The notes beneath the pieces were generated by a model. That model was not told the origin of the DNA. It ran no database searches and saw only the letters and a program-made list of their open reading frames with translations. Shown here one piece after another: positions 8,833 to 17,077 of a stretch of DNA of 64,000 nt. The DNA is taken from positions 1,488,001-1,552,000 of the forward strand of contig CAWATZ010000003.1 of NCBI GenBank assembly GCA_963784995.1. The letters run 5' to 3'. The stretch comes from CAWATZ01 sp963784995 (GTDB taxonomy: Bacteria; Planctomycetota; Planctomycetia; Gemmatales; Gemmataceae). The position numbers were made by a program, and so were the translations under genes. The stretch's first letter is position 1. Every line of letters begins with the position of its first letter.

Positions 8833-10518
8833 TTACGGCTTCGGGCCCCTGAGCAAATTCTGGGTAAACTGCACCCTGGTCATCGCGGTGGGATCGCCTG
8901 GTTTCGCGCTCAGGGCTTGCTGGTAGTAAGCCAGCGCATCCTGGAACCGCCGTGCGTTGAACGCGGCCTGCCCATCTTCCATGCCCGAATTGTAGCGTGC
9001 CTCGGCCAGCTTGGCGTTCAGCACCACGTCGCCCGGCGCGATCTGCAAGGCCTTTTCCAGGTTCTGGATCGCCACCCTCCACTGCCGTGCCGCCAGCGCC
9101 TGGTTGGCGGCGGCGAGCAACTGCTGGGGGTTGCCCAGTTGCTGCATGGCATTGACGGCCTCCAGCCTGCGGGCCTGAGCAGTGGGGTCTCCGGGCGCCA
9201 GCCGCAGGGCCTCGTTGAAGTTCTGCACCGCCTCCGCATAGCGCTTGAACTGCAAGGCCGCTGCCCCCTGCTGCATGAAGCGGACGTAGCCCGCCTGAGC
9301 GAGCTGGGCGTTCCGAATGACCTGCATGCCACGCTGGATCGCGTCGGCTTCGAGACTGCCGGGGGCGGCCCGCGGACTGGCCTGCTGGAAATAACCCATC
9401 GCCTCCTCGTAGCGGCGAGCGAGCAAGGCATTGTTGGCCAGGGTAAGCACCCGCTGCACCTCGGCGCGGGCCTGGGCCTGGGCGGTCTCCTGGCCCTTGA
9501 TCTGCCCTTGCGCTTGCTGCTGCATGGCCAGCGCACCCGGCTCGTTGGGAAAGATCGTCAGGGCCCGGCTCAGAGGCAGGAGGGCGTCCTGGGGACGGTT
9601 GGCCGTCAGCGCGGCCTGGGCCGCGTCCAGTTCTTGCTGGAAGGCCGCCTGCTTGTCCTTGTCATTCTGGAACTTGCGGGCCTGTTGCAGGGCCAACTCC
9701 TCCTTCTGGGCCTTCTCCTTCGTCAGGGCGTTCTCGGCCTCGGCCAGCGCCGTGGTCGCCGCCGGGTTGGGCATCACGGCGCTGGCCAGCCGGAAGGCCT
9801 GAGCTGCACCGGCGAAATCCTTCGCCGTCATGCGATCCTTGCCCAGCGTCATCTGGCGGTTGTACTCGGCCTGGCGTTCCTCCTCGTTCTTGCCGGCTCG
9901 GGCCACGGCCTCCGCGCTCGCCCGGGCATCGGCCAGGCCGCTGAGCGCGTCCCTGTCCTCGGGGAACAGTTTCAGCGCCTGGCGGTACAGCGTGGCGGCC
10001 TCGGCAAACTCTTTTTTGGCCAGGGCGGCCTGGGCATCCGCCAGCAGCTTGGCGAAGCGTTCCTTGCGGTCCCTCTGTTCGCGCTGGTCCTGCTCCTTCT
10101 TGAGCTGCTGCTTGATCTCCTCCAGCTCCTTCTTCAGCTTGTCGTCTTCCGGGTTCTTGACCGGTTTCTCTTTCTCTTTCTCTTTCTCGGGAGGCTTCTC
10201 AACCACCGCCTTCGGCTTCGGATGCTCCGGGAGGTTCAGGCAGACCACCACCACGAGGCCGACCGTCATCACCAGGCAGAGCGCTCCCAGGACTGCCACC
10301 AGGCCCCAGTTCGATCGTTGGGGCGGCTCCGGGCGGAAAACACTCGAGGAGGTGGGGAGAGGAATGTCCGCCAGGGTCTGCTGGGCGCTGGAATCGGCCG
10401 GGGGCGTCTGAAAGCGCTGACCGCAATCGGGACAGCGCACCGTCTTGTTGGCGGGCAAGGGCTTGTTCGAGCGCAAGGCAACGTGACAGAGCGGGCAAGT
10501 CACCGTGGTGCTGGACAT
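8833..10518 (-). CDS. zinc-ribbon, membrane-anchored TPR protein
   Basis: 561 residues. N-terminal zinc ribbon with CPLC and CPDC pairs (residues 8-11 and 29-32), a proline-rich linker, one hydrophobic helix about 72-95, then a Lys/Glu-rich coiled coil (about 110-160) and a long series of TPR-like helix pairs to the C-terminus. The repeated A-x-x-ALxLxPxD pattern (QALKLFPEDRDAL, EALRLAPGDPTA, KALQIAPGD) is typical TPR. Such proteins are abundant in planctomycetes and probably act as interaction scaffolds; no enzymatic residues are visible. The helix after the zinc ribbon suggests the TPR part is on the other side of the cytoplasmic membrane. No partner gene is adjacent. Confidence 0.75.
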   Translation of the reverse strand: MSSTTVTCPLCHVALRSNKPLPANKTVRCPDCGQRFQTPPADSSAQQTLADIPLPTSSSVFRPEPPQRSNWGLVAVLGALCLVMTVGLVVVVCLNLPEHPKPKAVVEKPPEKEKEKEKPVKNPEDDKLKKELEEIKQQLKKEQDQREQRDRKERFAKLLADAQAALAKKEFAEAATLYRQALKLFPEDRDALSGLADARASAEAVARAGKNEEERQAEYNRQMTLGKDRMTAKDFAGAAQAFRLASAVMPNPAATTALAEAENALTKEKAQKEELALQQARKFQNDKDKQAAFQQELDAAQAALTANRPQDALLPLSRALTIFPNEPGALAMQQQAQGQIKGQETAQAQARAEVQRVLTLANNALLARRYEEAMGYFQQASPRAAPGSLEADAIQRGMQVIRNAQLAQAGYVRFMQQGAAALQFKRYAEAVQNFNEALRLAPGDPTAQARRLEAVNAMQQLGNPQQLLAAANQALAARQWRVAIQNLEKALQIAPGDVVLNAKLAEARYNSGMEDGQAAFNARRFQDALAYYQQALSAKPGDPTAMTRVQFTQNLLRGPKP

Positions 10519-10670
10519 GGCCTGATCCTTCCTGCGTGCCTGGACTCACGCCTCCCGGGACCCAAGGGTGCGACCTCCTTCTATGTTCCCCTGCAAAGGG
10601 CTCGCCGTCAAGAAGACATCGCACCTTGTGGACAGAATGCAGGAAAAGGCCGGGCTTGCGCACGGCCCTT

Positions 10671-10766
10671 GTAGGGAACGCCCTCCGTGGCGTTCCAGTC
10701 CGACGCGGAACGCCACGGAGGGCGTTCCCGACAGAAGAACGGAACGCCACGGAGGGCGTTCCCTAC
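10671..10766. repeat. three copies of the GGGAACGCC repeat, one direct and two inverted
   Basis: Copies at about 10671-10696 (forward), 10707-10729 and 10741-10766 (reverse). The forward and last copies form a long inverted repeat. They lie in the divergent gap between the TPR gene and pyruvate carboxylase, so they sit in the pyruvate carboxylase leader region; otherwise I see no gene in 10519-10820. Confidence 0.85.
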
Positions 10767-10820
10767 TAGGATAGTGAAGGTTCGCTTGTGTTCGCGTTCG
10801 TGCGGGAGGAAAGAGAGTTC

Positions 10821-13800
10821 ATGGTCCCTGGTGCCGTTACCGTTCGCCCGATCCGGAAGCTGCTGGTGGCCAACCGCAGTGAGATCGCCATTCGCGTGTT
10901 CCGGACGGCTCACGAGCTGGGCATCCGGACCGTGGCCCTGTACACGCACGAGGACCGTTTTGCCCTGCACCGCTTCAAGGCAGACGAGGCCTACCAGATC
11001 GGGAAGGCCGGCGAGCCGATCCGCTCCTATCTCGACATCGCGGCGATCGTCGCCCTGGCCCGGGAGCATCAGATCGACGCCATCCATCCCGGCTACGGCT
11101 TCCTCTCCGAAAACCCTGACTTCGCCCGGGCCTGCCGGGAAGCGGCCCTGATCTTCGTCGGCCCACGCGAGGAGATCCTCCGGCAGCTGGGCGACAAGGT
11201 GGTGGCCCGGCAGATCGCTCAGAAGGCCCGCGTGCCCATCCTGCCCGGCAGTCCCGATCCGATCGGCAGCAACGAGGAGGCCCGGGCCCTGGCGGAGAAG
11301 CTGGGCTATCCGGTGATCGTCAAGGCGGCCCACGGCGGCGGCGGTCGCGGCATGCGCGTGGCCCAGAACGCCTCCCGGCTCGACGACGCCCTCGACCAGG
11401 CCCGGCGCGAGGCCGGCTCCGCTTTTGGCAATCCCGAGGTTTTCCTGGAGAAGTTCATTGCCCGGGCCCGCCACATCGAGGTGCAGCTGCTGGGTGATCA
11501 GCACGGCGGCCTGGTCCACCTGTTCGAGCGCGACTGCTCGCTGCAGCGCCGCCATCAGAAGATCGTCGAGATCGCCCCGGCACCGAGCCTTGACCCCGGC
11601 CTCCGCCAGCGCATCCTGGACGCCGCTCTGGTCATCGGCCGCTCCGTTCGCCTGGACAATGCCGGCACCGTCGAGTTCCTGATCGATGCGGATACGGGCG
11701 AGTTCTATTTCATCGAGGTCAATCCGCGCATCCAGGTCGAACACACCGTCACCGAGCAGGTGACCGGCTACGACGTGGTCAAGTCGCAGGTCCTGCTCGC
11801 CCAGGGCCGGCCGCTCAACGATCCCGAGGTTGGCCTGGGCAACCAGGCCAACGTGATCACGCACGGCTATGCCATCCAGTGCCGGGTGACCACCGAGAAC
11901 CCCGCCAACAACTTCCTGCCCGACTATGGCCGGATCAGCACTTACCGCTCCGCCAGCGGCATGGGCATTCGCCTGGACGCCGGCACCGCCTTCGGCGGCG
12001 CGGTCATCACGCCCTTCTACGATTCGCTGCTGGTCAAGGTGACCGCTCACGGTTTGCGCTTCGTGGACGCCGCCCGGCGCATGGAACGCAGCTTGCAGGA
12101 GTTCCGGGTCCGCGGCGTCAAGACCAACATCCCCTTCATGATCAATTTGGTCACCAACCCGGATTTCCTCAAGGGCGGCTGCACCACGCGCTTCATCGAC
12201 GAGACGCCGGCCCTGTTCCAGTTCCAGCCGCGCCGGGACCGGGCGACCAAGCTGCTTTCCTACGTCGGCGACGTGATCGTCAACGGTCATCCCGCGATCC
12301 GGGCCCAGACTGGCCGGGCCGCCACCATCGCCGCCCTGGCGCGCAAACCGGTTCGCGATCCGGTCACCCACCTGCCCGGCTCGCTTCCCGACTATCGGCT
12401 GCTGCGCGGCGACGGAGGGGCACCCCTGCCACCCCACGGCACGCGCGATCGGCTAAACGAACTGGGGGCCGAGAAGTTCGCAAAGTGGGTGCTGGAGCAG
12501 AAGCGCCTGCTGGTGACCGACACGACCTTCCGCGACGCCCACCAGTCGCTGCTGGCCACGCGGATGCGCACCTACGACATGCTCCAGGTGGCTCCGCAGT
12601 ATGCGGCCAACCACAACGACCTCTTCTCGCTGGAGATGTGGGGCGGTGCCACCTTCGACACGGCCATGCGCTTCCTCCAGGAATCGCCCTGGGATCGGCT
12701 GACGGCCCTACGCGAGCGCATCCCCAACATCCTTTTCCAGATGCTGCTGCGCTCGGCCAGCGCCGTCGGTTACACCAACTACCCCGACAACGTGGTCAAG
12801 GCGTTTGTCAAGGAGTCCGCCGCCGCGGGCATTGATCTGTTCCGGATCTTCGACGCCAACAACGGCCTGCCCAACCTGGAGCTGGCCATCGAGGCGGTGC
12901 GGGCCACGGGCAAGCTGTGCGAGGCGGCCATCTGCTACACCGGCGACATCCTCGATCCGAAGCGCTCCAAGTACAGCCTGGGGTATTACGTCGGTCTGGC
13001 AAAAGAACTGGAGAAGCGCGGGGCCCATCTGCTGGCCATCAAGGACATGGCGGGCCTGTGCAAGCCGTTCGCCGCCCGGCAGCTGGTAAAGGCCCTGCGC
13101 CAGGAGGTGGGCTTGCCAATCCACTTCCACACGCACGACTGCGCCGGCGGCCAGATTGCCTCGCTGCTGATGGCGGCCGAGGAGGGCGTGTCCATCGTGG
13201 ACACGGCGATGGCTCCCTTCGCGGGCATGACCAGCCAGCCTAGCCTCAACGCCCTGGTCGAGGCGATGCGCTTCCATCCCCGCGACACCCAGATCAACAC
13301 GGCCTCCTTGCAGGACACGGCCGACTACTGGGCCGCGGTCCGGGCCATCTACGCTCCCTTCGAGACAGGCCAGATCGCCCCCCAGTCGGACGTGTATCAG
13401 AACGAGATGCCCGGCGGGCAATACACCAACCTGTATCAGCAGGCCCAGGCGCTGGGCCTGGAGGACCGCTGGCGGGCGGTCTGCCAGACGTACGCGGCGG
13501 TCAACCAGCTGTTCGGCGACATCGTCAAGGTGACGCCCACGTCCAAGGTGGTCGGCGACATGGCCCTGTTCATGGTGGCCAACAACCTGACTCCGGAAGA
13601 GATCATGGAAGGGACGCGCGAGCTGGCCTTTCCCGAGTCGGTGGTGGAGTTCTTCGAGGGCCGGCTGGGCGAGCCGCCGGGAGGGTTTCCGCCCCGGCTG
13701 CAGAAGCGCATCCTGCGCGGCCGCAAACCCCTGGAGGGCCGGCCCGGAGCGATCCTGCCGCCGGCGGACTTTGCCGCCACCCGGGCCACGCTGGAGAAGC

Positions 13801-14351
13801 AGATTCATCGGCCGGCCAGCGATCGCGAATTGCTCAGCTTCCTGCTCTATCCGCGCGTCTTTCCCGAACTGGCCGCCCATCAGGCTCGCTATTCCAATAC
13901 CAGTGTGCTGCCGACGCCGCTCTTCTTTCACGGCATGGAGCCGGGCGAGGAGGTGAGCATCGACATCGAGATCGGCAAGACGCTGATCGTCAAGTTCCTG
14001 ACCGTGGGCGACCCTCACGAGGACGGCGGGCGGATGGTCTTCTTTGAGCTGAACGGCCAGCCGCGCGAGGTGCTGGTGATGGACCGCAGCCTGGCCGGCA
14101 AGGGACCGACGCGCCGCAAAGCTGAGTCTGGCAACAGCGCCCAGGTCGGAGCGCCGATGCCGGGGCTGGTGGTGCGTGTCATGGTCGATGCGGGCGAGGA
14201 AGTCCCGGCCGGGCAGAAACTGTTCGCGCTGGAGGCGATGAAGATGGAGACGACCATCTACGCCGAGCGAGCCGGCAAGGTGGCGGAGGTGCTGGTGCAA
14301 GCGGGAACGCAGGTGGAGGCGGGGGATTTGCTGCTGCGCTTCGAGGCGTGA
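10821..14351 (+). CDS. pyc: pyruvate carboxylase
   Basis: 1176 residues, the full length of single-chain pyruvate carboxylase. It carboxylates pyruvate to oxaloacetate using bicarbonate, ATP and biotin, an anaplerotic step. Biotin carboxylase domain about 10-460 starts KLLVANRSEIAIRVFR and contains the glycine-rich AAHGGGGRGMR loop and the FIEVNPRIQVEHTVTE segment. Carboxyltransferase domain about 555-850 shows DTTFRDAHQSLLATRMRT, the LFRIFDANN stretch and HFHTHD metal-site residues. The C-terminal biotin carrier domain has the AMKMET signature with the biotinylated Lys at about 1141. I chose ATG 10821 because GGGAGG lies about ten bases before it; an ATG at 10788 gives 11 more residues. The leader holds three dispersed repeats and the 3' side a REP-like hairpin. 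Confidence 0.96.
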   Translation: MVPGAVTVRPIRKLLVANRSEIAIRVFRTAHELGIRTVALYTHEDRFALHRFKADEAYQIGKAGEPIRSYLDIAAIVALAREHQIDAIHPGYGFLSENPDFARACREAALIFVGPREEILRQLGDKVVARQIAQKARVPILPGSPDPIGSNEEARALAEKLGYPVIVKAAHGGGGRGMRVAQNASRLDDALDQARREAGSAFGNPEVFLEKFIARARHIEVQLLGDQHGGLVHLFERDCSLQRRHQKIVEIAPAPSLDPGLRQRILDAALVIGRSVRLDNAGTVEFLIDADTGEFYFIEVNPRIQVEHTVTEQVTGYDVVKSQVLLAQGRPLNDPEVGLGNQANVITHGYAIQCRVTTENPANNFLPDYGRISTYRSASGMGIRLDAGTAFGGAVITPFYDSLLVKVTAHGLRFVDAARRMERSLQEFRVRGVKTNIPFMINLVTNPDFLKGGCTTRFIDETPALFQFQPRRDRATKLLSYVGDVIVNGHPAIRAQTGRAATIAALARKPVRDPVTHLPGSLPDYRLLRGDGGAPLPPHGTRDRLNELGAEKFAKWVLEQKRLLVTDTTFRDAHQSLLATRMRTYDMLQVAPQYAANHNDLFSLEMWGGATFDTAMRFLQESPWDRLTALRERIPNILFQMLLRSASAVGYTNYPDNVVKAFVKESAAAGIDLFRIFDANNGLPNLELAIEAVRATGKLCEAAICYTGDILDPKRSKYSLGYYVGLAKELEKRGAHLLAIKDMAGLCKPFAARQLVKALRQEVGLPIHFHTHDCAGGQIASLLMAAEEGVSIVDTAMAPFAGMTSQPSLNALVEAMRFHPRDTQINTASLQDTADYWAAVRAIYAPFETGQIAPQSDVYQNEMPGGQYTNLYQQAQALGLEDRWRAVCQTYAAVNQLFGDIVKVTPTSKVVGDMALFMVANNLTPEEIMEGTRELAFPESVVEFFEGRLGEPPGGFPPRLQKRILRGRKPLEGRPGAILPPADFAATRATLEKQIHRPASDRELLSFLLYPRVFPELAAHQARYSNTSVLPTPLFFHGMEPGEEVSIDIEIGKTLIVKFLTVGDPHEDGGRMVFFELNGQPREVLVMDRSLAGKGPTRRKAESGNSAQVGAPMPGLVVRVMVDAGEEVPAGQKLFALEAMKMETTIYAERAGKVAEVLVQAGTQVEAGDLLLRFEA

Positions 14352-14356
14352 CTCCT

Positions 14357-14425
14357 GGCGAGCGGCGCGGCGTCAGCCCGCCGGTGAAAGGCGTTTACCG
14401 GCGGGCTTACGCCGCGCCGCTCGCC
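14357..14425. repeat. REP-like palindrome, family A copy 2
   Basis: Same arms as at 8751-8818 with one mismatch in the second arm (GCTTAC instead of GCTGAC). It begins five bases after the pyruvate carboxylase stop and ends about 20 bases before the next start. Confidence 0.92.
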
Positions 14426-14444
14426 GACTGATTGAGGACGGACG

Positions 14445-14981
14445 ATGCCGGACAAGGCCCCCACGATCCTGATTGTCCTGGTCGAGACGGAGAAACTGCG
14501 CTGGTTCGTGGCGGGTCTGGGCCTGGATGGTCTGCTGGCCCCGCTGATCTGCTCGGACGAGGACGACCTGGGCCCCTATCGCGGGCTGGATTTCGATGGC
14601 CAGGTCACGTTTCTGCGACATCGCTTCTGTGGCGTGCTGCAGCGCGGCTGCAATCGGCTCTGGGATCAGCAGAAGAAAGCCTGTCAGTTTCTCTTCCTGT
14701 TCGAGGGACTGATGCCCGCTCCGGAAGCGGCGGAGCCGGAATTACTGACCGAGAAGATCGCGGATCACATGGTCGAGTGGATGCTGAACCCGCCGGTGGC
14801 GGTCCTGACGTGCGTCCCGGGAGCCGGACCCGAGGGACTGGAGCGTATGGCGGGAGAGCTGGACCACAGCCACGAGGCACTGCTGCGGGTACACTTCGAG
14901 TCGCTGCGGCAAGTCCGAACAATCCCCGCCGTCTGGGACCAGGTCCGCCACAAGGGAGCCTGGATCAATCGGGAGGGGTGA
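14445..14981 (+). CDS. unknown conserved-type protein, 178 aa
   Basis: I do not recognise the family. The protein begins with a hydrophobic beta strand (TILIVLVETEKLRWFV) and is an alpha/beta-looking, soluble protein without signal peptide, with CDED/EDDL acidic clusters near 38-43 and a region around 118-125 (LTCVPGAGPEG). GAGGA lies about ten bases before the ATG. It follows pyruvate carboxylase after a REP-like hairpin, so it may be read separately, and precedes the HTH-receiver regulator by about 180 bases. Codon use and GC match the surroundings. Coding is supported by the start context and protein-like composition only. Confidence 0.6.
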   Translation: MPDKAPTILIVLVETEKLRWFVAGLGLDGLLAPLICSDEDDLGPYRGLDFDGQVTFLRHRFCGVLQRGCNRLWDQQKKACQFLFLFEGLMPAPEAAEPELLTEKIADHMVEWMLNPPVAVLTCVPGAGPEGLERMAGELDHSHEALLRVHFESLRQVRTIPAVWDQVRHKGAWINREG

Positions 14982-15160
14982 TTCGCATTGCACTCGCAGC
15001 GCTGCGCAAGATCCGAAATCCGCGCTGCCGGCTTCCATTTCTCCTTCCCCGCGCTGGCGAGTCCGCGTAAAATCAACGAAAGCAGCGTCGCACAATCAGC
15101 TTCACCCAACCGGAGGTGCCCGCTGCCCGGCACCCGTCCGGATCGCAAGGAGATCGCCAG

Positions 15161-16531
15161 ATGACGCCGGATCTCATCTCCGCCCAAGGATCCGAGGCCA
15201 CGCTGAACCTGAACACGATCCAGCCCAATGGCGAACGGGTCAAGGAGCTGCGCCGGGACCGCGGCTGGACCGAGGAAGAGCTTGGGGACAAGGCCGGCTA
15301 CTCCAAACGGACCATCGAGACCATCGAGGCCAGCCGGCCGGTCCGGCCGGGCACCCTGCTGGACGTCGCCGAGACCCTGGGCGTCAAGCTGGAACAGATC
15401 GCTCTGCCGTTTGAAGGCACGCGCACCTTGACCTGTCACAGTGGTTTCACCGCCTTGCCGCCGCCGGTCCAGGCACGCTTCGGCGCGACCGGGGAGCAGG
15501 CCCCAAACGAGTCGCAACCGGCCGGGCCAGACCGGAAATGCTCGCTGCTGGTCGTGGACGATGAGCCGATGGTGCTGCAGATCCTGACCCACCTGCTGTC
15601 CCGCGAATACGACGTGGTTACCGCCGACAGTGCCGCGGCTGCCGAGGTCCACTTCGCCCGCCAGCCGATCGATCTGATCCTGACCGATCAGCGCATGCCG
15701 CAGCGCAGCGGCGCGCAGCTGCTGGAATGGGTCCAGGAGCATTATCCGCGCACGGTCCGGCTGCTGATGACCGGGTACGTGGAGCTGGACGATACCATCG
15801 AGGCCATCAACCGCGGACACGTGCATTACTACGTTGCCAAGCCGTTCCGCCAGGAAGCGGTGTTCCAGGCCCTCCGCAACGCCGCCGAGAAGTGTGAGCT
15901 GGAACGGAAACGGGACCAGCTGATCGAGGGCCTGTGCCAGTCCAGCCGGGAACTGGAAGAGGCCCACCTCCGGCTGCTGCAGCACACCCGCGAGCTGGAG
16001 CGGGTGGCCATGACGGACTCGCTGACCGGGCTGTTCAATCGCCGGGCCATCGAGGAGCTGGCCCGCTTTGAGCTGAAACGGCACGTCCGCTATCCCAGCC
16101 CGCTGAGCATTGGCCTGCTCCGCATCGATCCCATCGACCTGCCCGAGGGCGAGGACTTCCAGAGCGGCAGCGAGGAGGTGCTGGAGGAGCTGGGCCGAAT
16201 CCTGGCCCGCCTGCTGCGCGAGACCGATTCGGTCGGCCGGCTGCACGGCGAGAAGTTCCTGGTCATTGCCCGGGAAACCGGCCCCGAGGGCGCGGCCCAC
16301 CTGGCGGAGCGCATTCAAACCGCGGTCGCGGCCAGCTGCTTCAAGTGCAATGGCCAGCCGCTGCGGATCACCCTCAGCATCGGCTTCGCCGTCGCCGCGG
16401 CCGGCGTCCACGCCGACCTGGAAAAGATGCTGGCGAGCGCCTCCGCGGCCTGGAACGCCGCGAAAACAGGCGGGCCCAACCGGTGCGAGGTCCGCCGGGT
16501 TAGCGCGCCTGTGGGGGAGAATGGCGCGTAG
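15161..16531 (+). CDS. XRE-type HTH - receiver - degenerate GGDEF regulator
   Basis: 456 residues. Residues about 24-80 form an XRE-like helix-turn-helix (VKELRRDRGWTEEELGDKAG, then TLLDVAETLGV). Residues about 127-240 are a response-regulator receiver domain: acidic pair Asp133/Asp134, phosphoacceptor Asp176 (LTDQRMP), Thr204 and Lys227 (KP). A coiled coil about 240-285 leads to a GGDEF-type domain (MTDSLTGLFNRRA) about 286-440. The signature loop reads HGEKF (362-366) instead of GG(D/E)EF, so diguanylate cyclase activity is unlikely and the domain may bind nucleotide or only dimerise. ATG 15161 is preceded by GGAGATCG; an upstream in-frame start at 15116 is less likely. No histidine kinase gene is next to it. 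The order DNA-binding, receiver, GGDEF is unusual. Confidence 0.85.
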   Translation: MTPDLISAQGSEATLNLNTIQPNGERVKELRRDRGWTEEELGDKAGYSKRTIETIEASRPVRPGTLLDVAETLGVKLEQIALPFEGTRTLTCHSGFTALPPPVQARFGATGEQAPNESQPAGPDRKCSLLVVDDEPMVLQILTHLLSREYDVVTADSAAAAEVHFARQPIDLILTDQRMPQRSGAQLLEWVQEHYPRTVRLLMTGYVELDDTIEAINRGHVHYYVAKPFRQEAVFQALRNAAEKCELERKRDQLIEGLCQSSRELEEAHLRLLQHTRELERVAMTDSLTGLFNRRAIEELARFELKRHVRYPSPLSIGLLRIDPIDLPEGEDFQSGSEEVLEELGRILARLLRETDSVGRLHGEKFLVIARETGPEGAAHLAERIQTAVAASCFKCNGQPLRITLSIGFAVAAAGVHADLEKMLASASAAWNAAKTGGPNRCEVRRVSAPVGENGA

Positions 16532-16539
16532 CGACGGAC

Positions 16540-17076
16540 TCAATAACACCGTCCGCCCGTGGCATGCAACTGCGTGACTTTGCTGAGAATCAGTTGCGCC
16601 AGCTCCTCACCGGAATGGAGGGCTTCGATCTCCGCTCGGGTGAGGATCACCATGCGGATCTTCTTGGCGAGTGCAAAGGCGACAAGAGAGTGAGACGCAG
16701 TCAGGTGTTCGGGCACGCCGGTGATTCCCCGGGCGGCGATCAGCACGCCAAAATCCATCCCTCGATGCTCAATCTTCATCAGGAACCAGCCAACCTGCTC
16801 GCTCGTGACTGGTTCCCGCCACCCCTTGCATTCGACCACGAAGAACGGACTCAAGGGACGGAGCCCTGCCGGGTGCTGCTCGTTGTAACAAGCAACGTCA
16901 ATCTCCTCGGCCGCAAACGTGTTGAGCAAATTGCGACCCGTGATGGAAATGCCCGGAACGCAATCAAACAGATAGCAGGCGAGTTCTTCGTACGCTTTGC
17001 CGCGTATCACTTTCTTGCGTGCCCGATCCGCCTTGCGCAAATAGCCCTGAACCTTCGCCCTGTCGATGGGGGGCAT
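16540..17076 (-). CDS. PD-(D/E)XK (Mrr-like) nuclease-fold protein
   Basis: 178 residues. The middle of the protein matches the restriction-endonuclease fold: GKAYEELACYLF helix with Glu30, EEID with Asp60, then FFVVECKGW giving the E-x-K pair Glu82/Lys84, and Gln94 in SEQVGWF. This D-E-x-K-Q order is that of the Mrr and related families that cut DNA. A C-terminal alpha/beta part (VLIAARGITG, IRMVILTRAEIEALH) follows. The ATG at 17076 lies one base after the stop of the upstream gene (TGA-G-ATG in coding sense), so the two are translationally coupled. Its end is eight bases from the convergent regulator gene. Target is unknown; no methyltransferase is nearby, so it is not a classical restriction-modification pair. 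Confidence 0.75.
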   Translation of the reverse strand: MPPIDRAKVQGYLRKADRARKKVIRGKAYEELACYLFDCVPGISITGRNLLNTFAAEEIDVACYNEQHPAGLRPLSPFFVVECKGWREPVTSEQVGWFLMKIEHRGMDFGVLIAARGITGVPEHLTASHSLVAFALAKKIRMVILTRAEIEALHSGEELAQLILSKVTQLHATGGRCY

Positions 17077-17077
17077 C

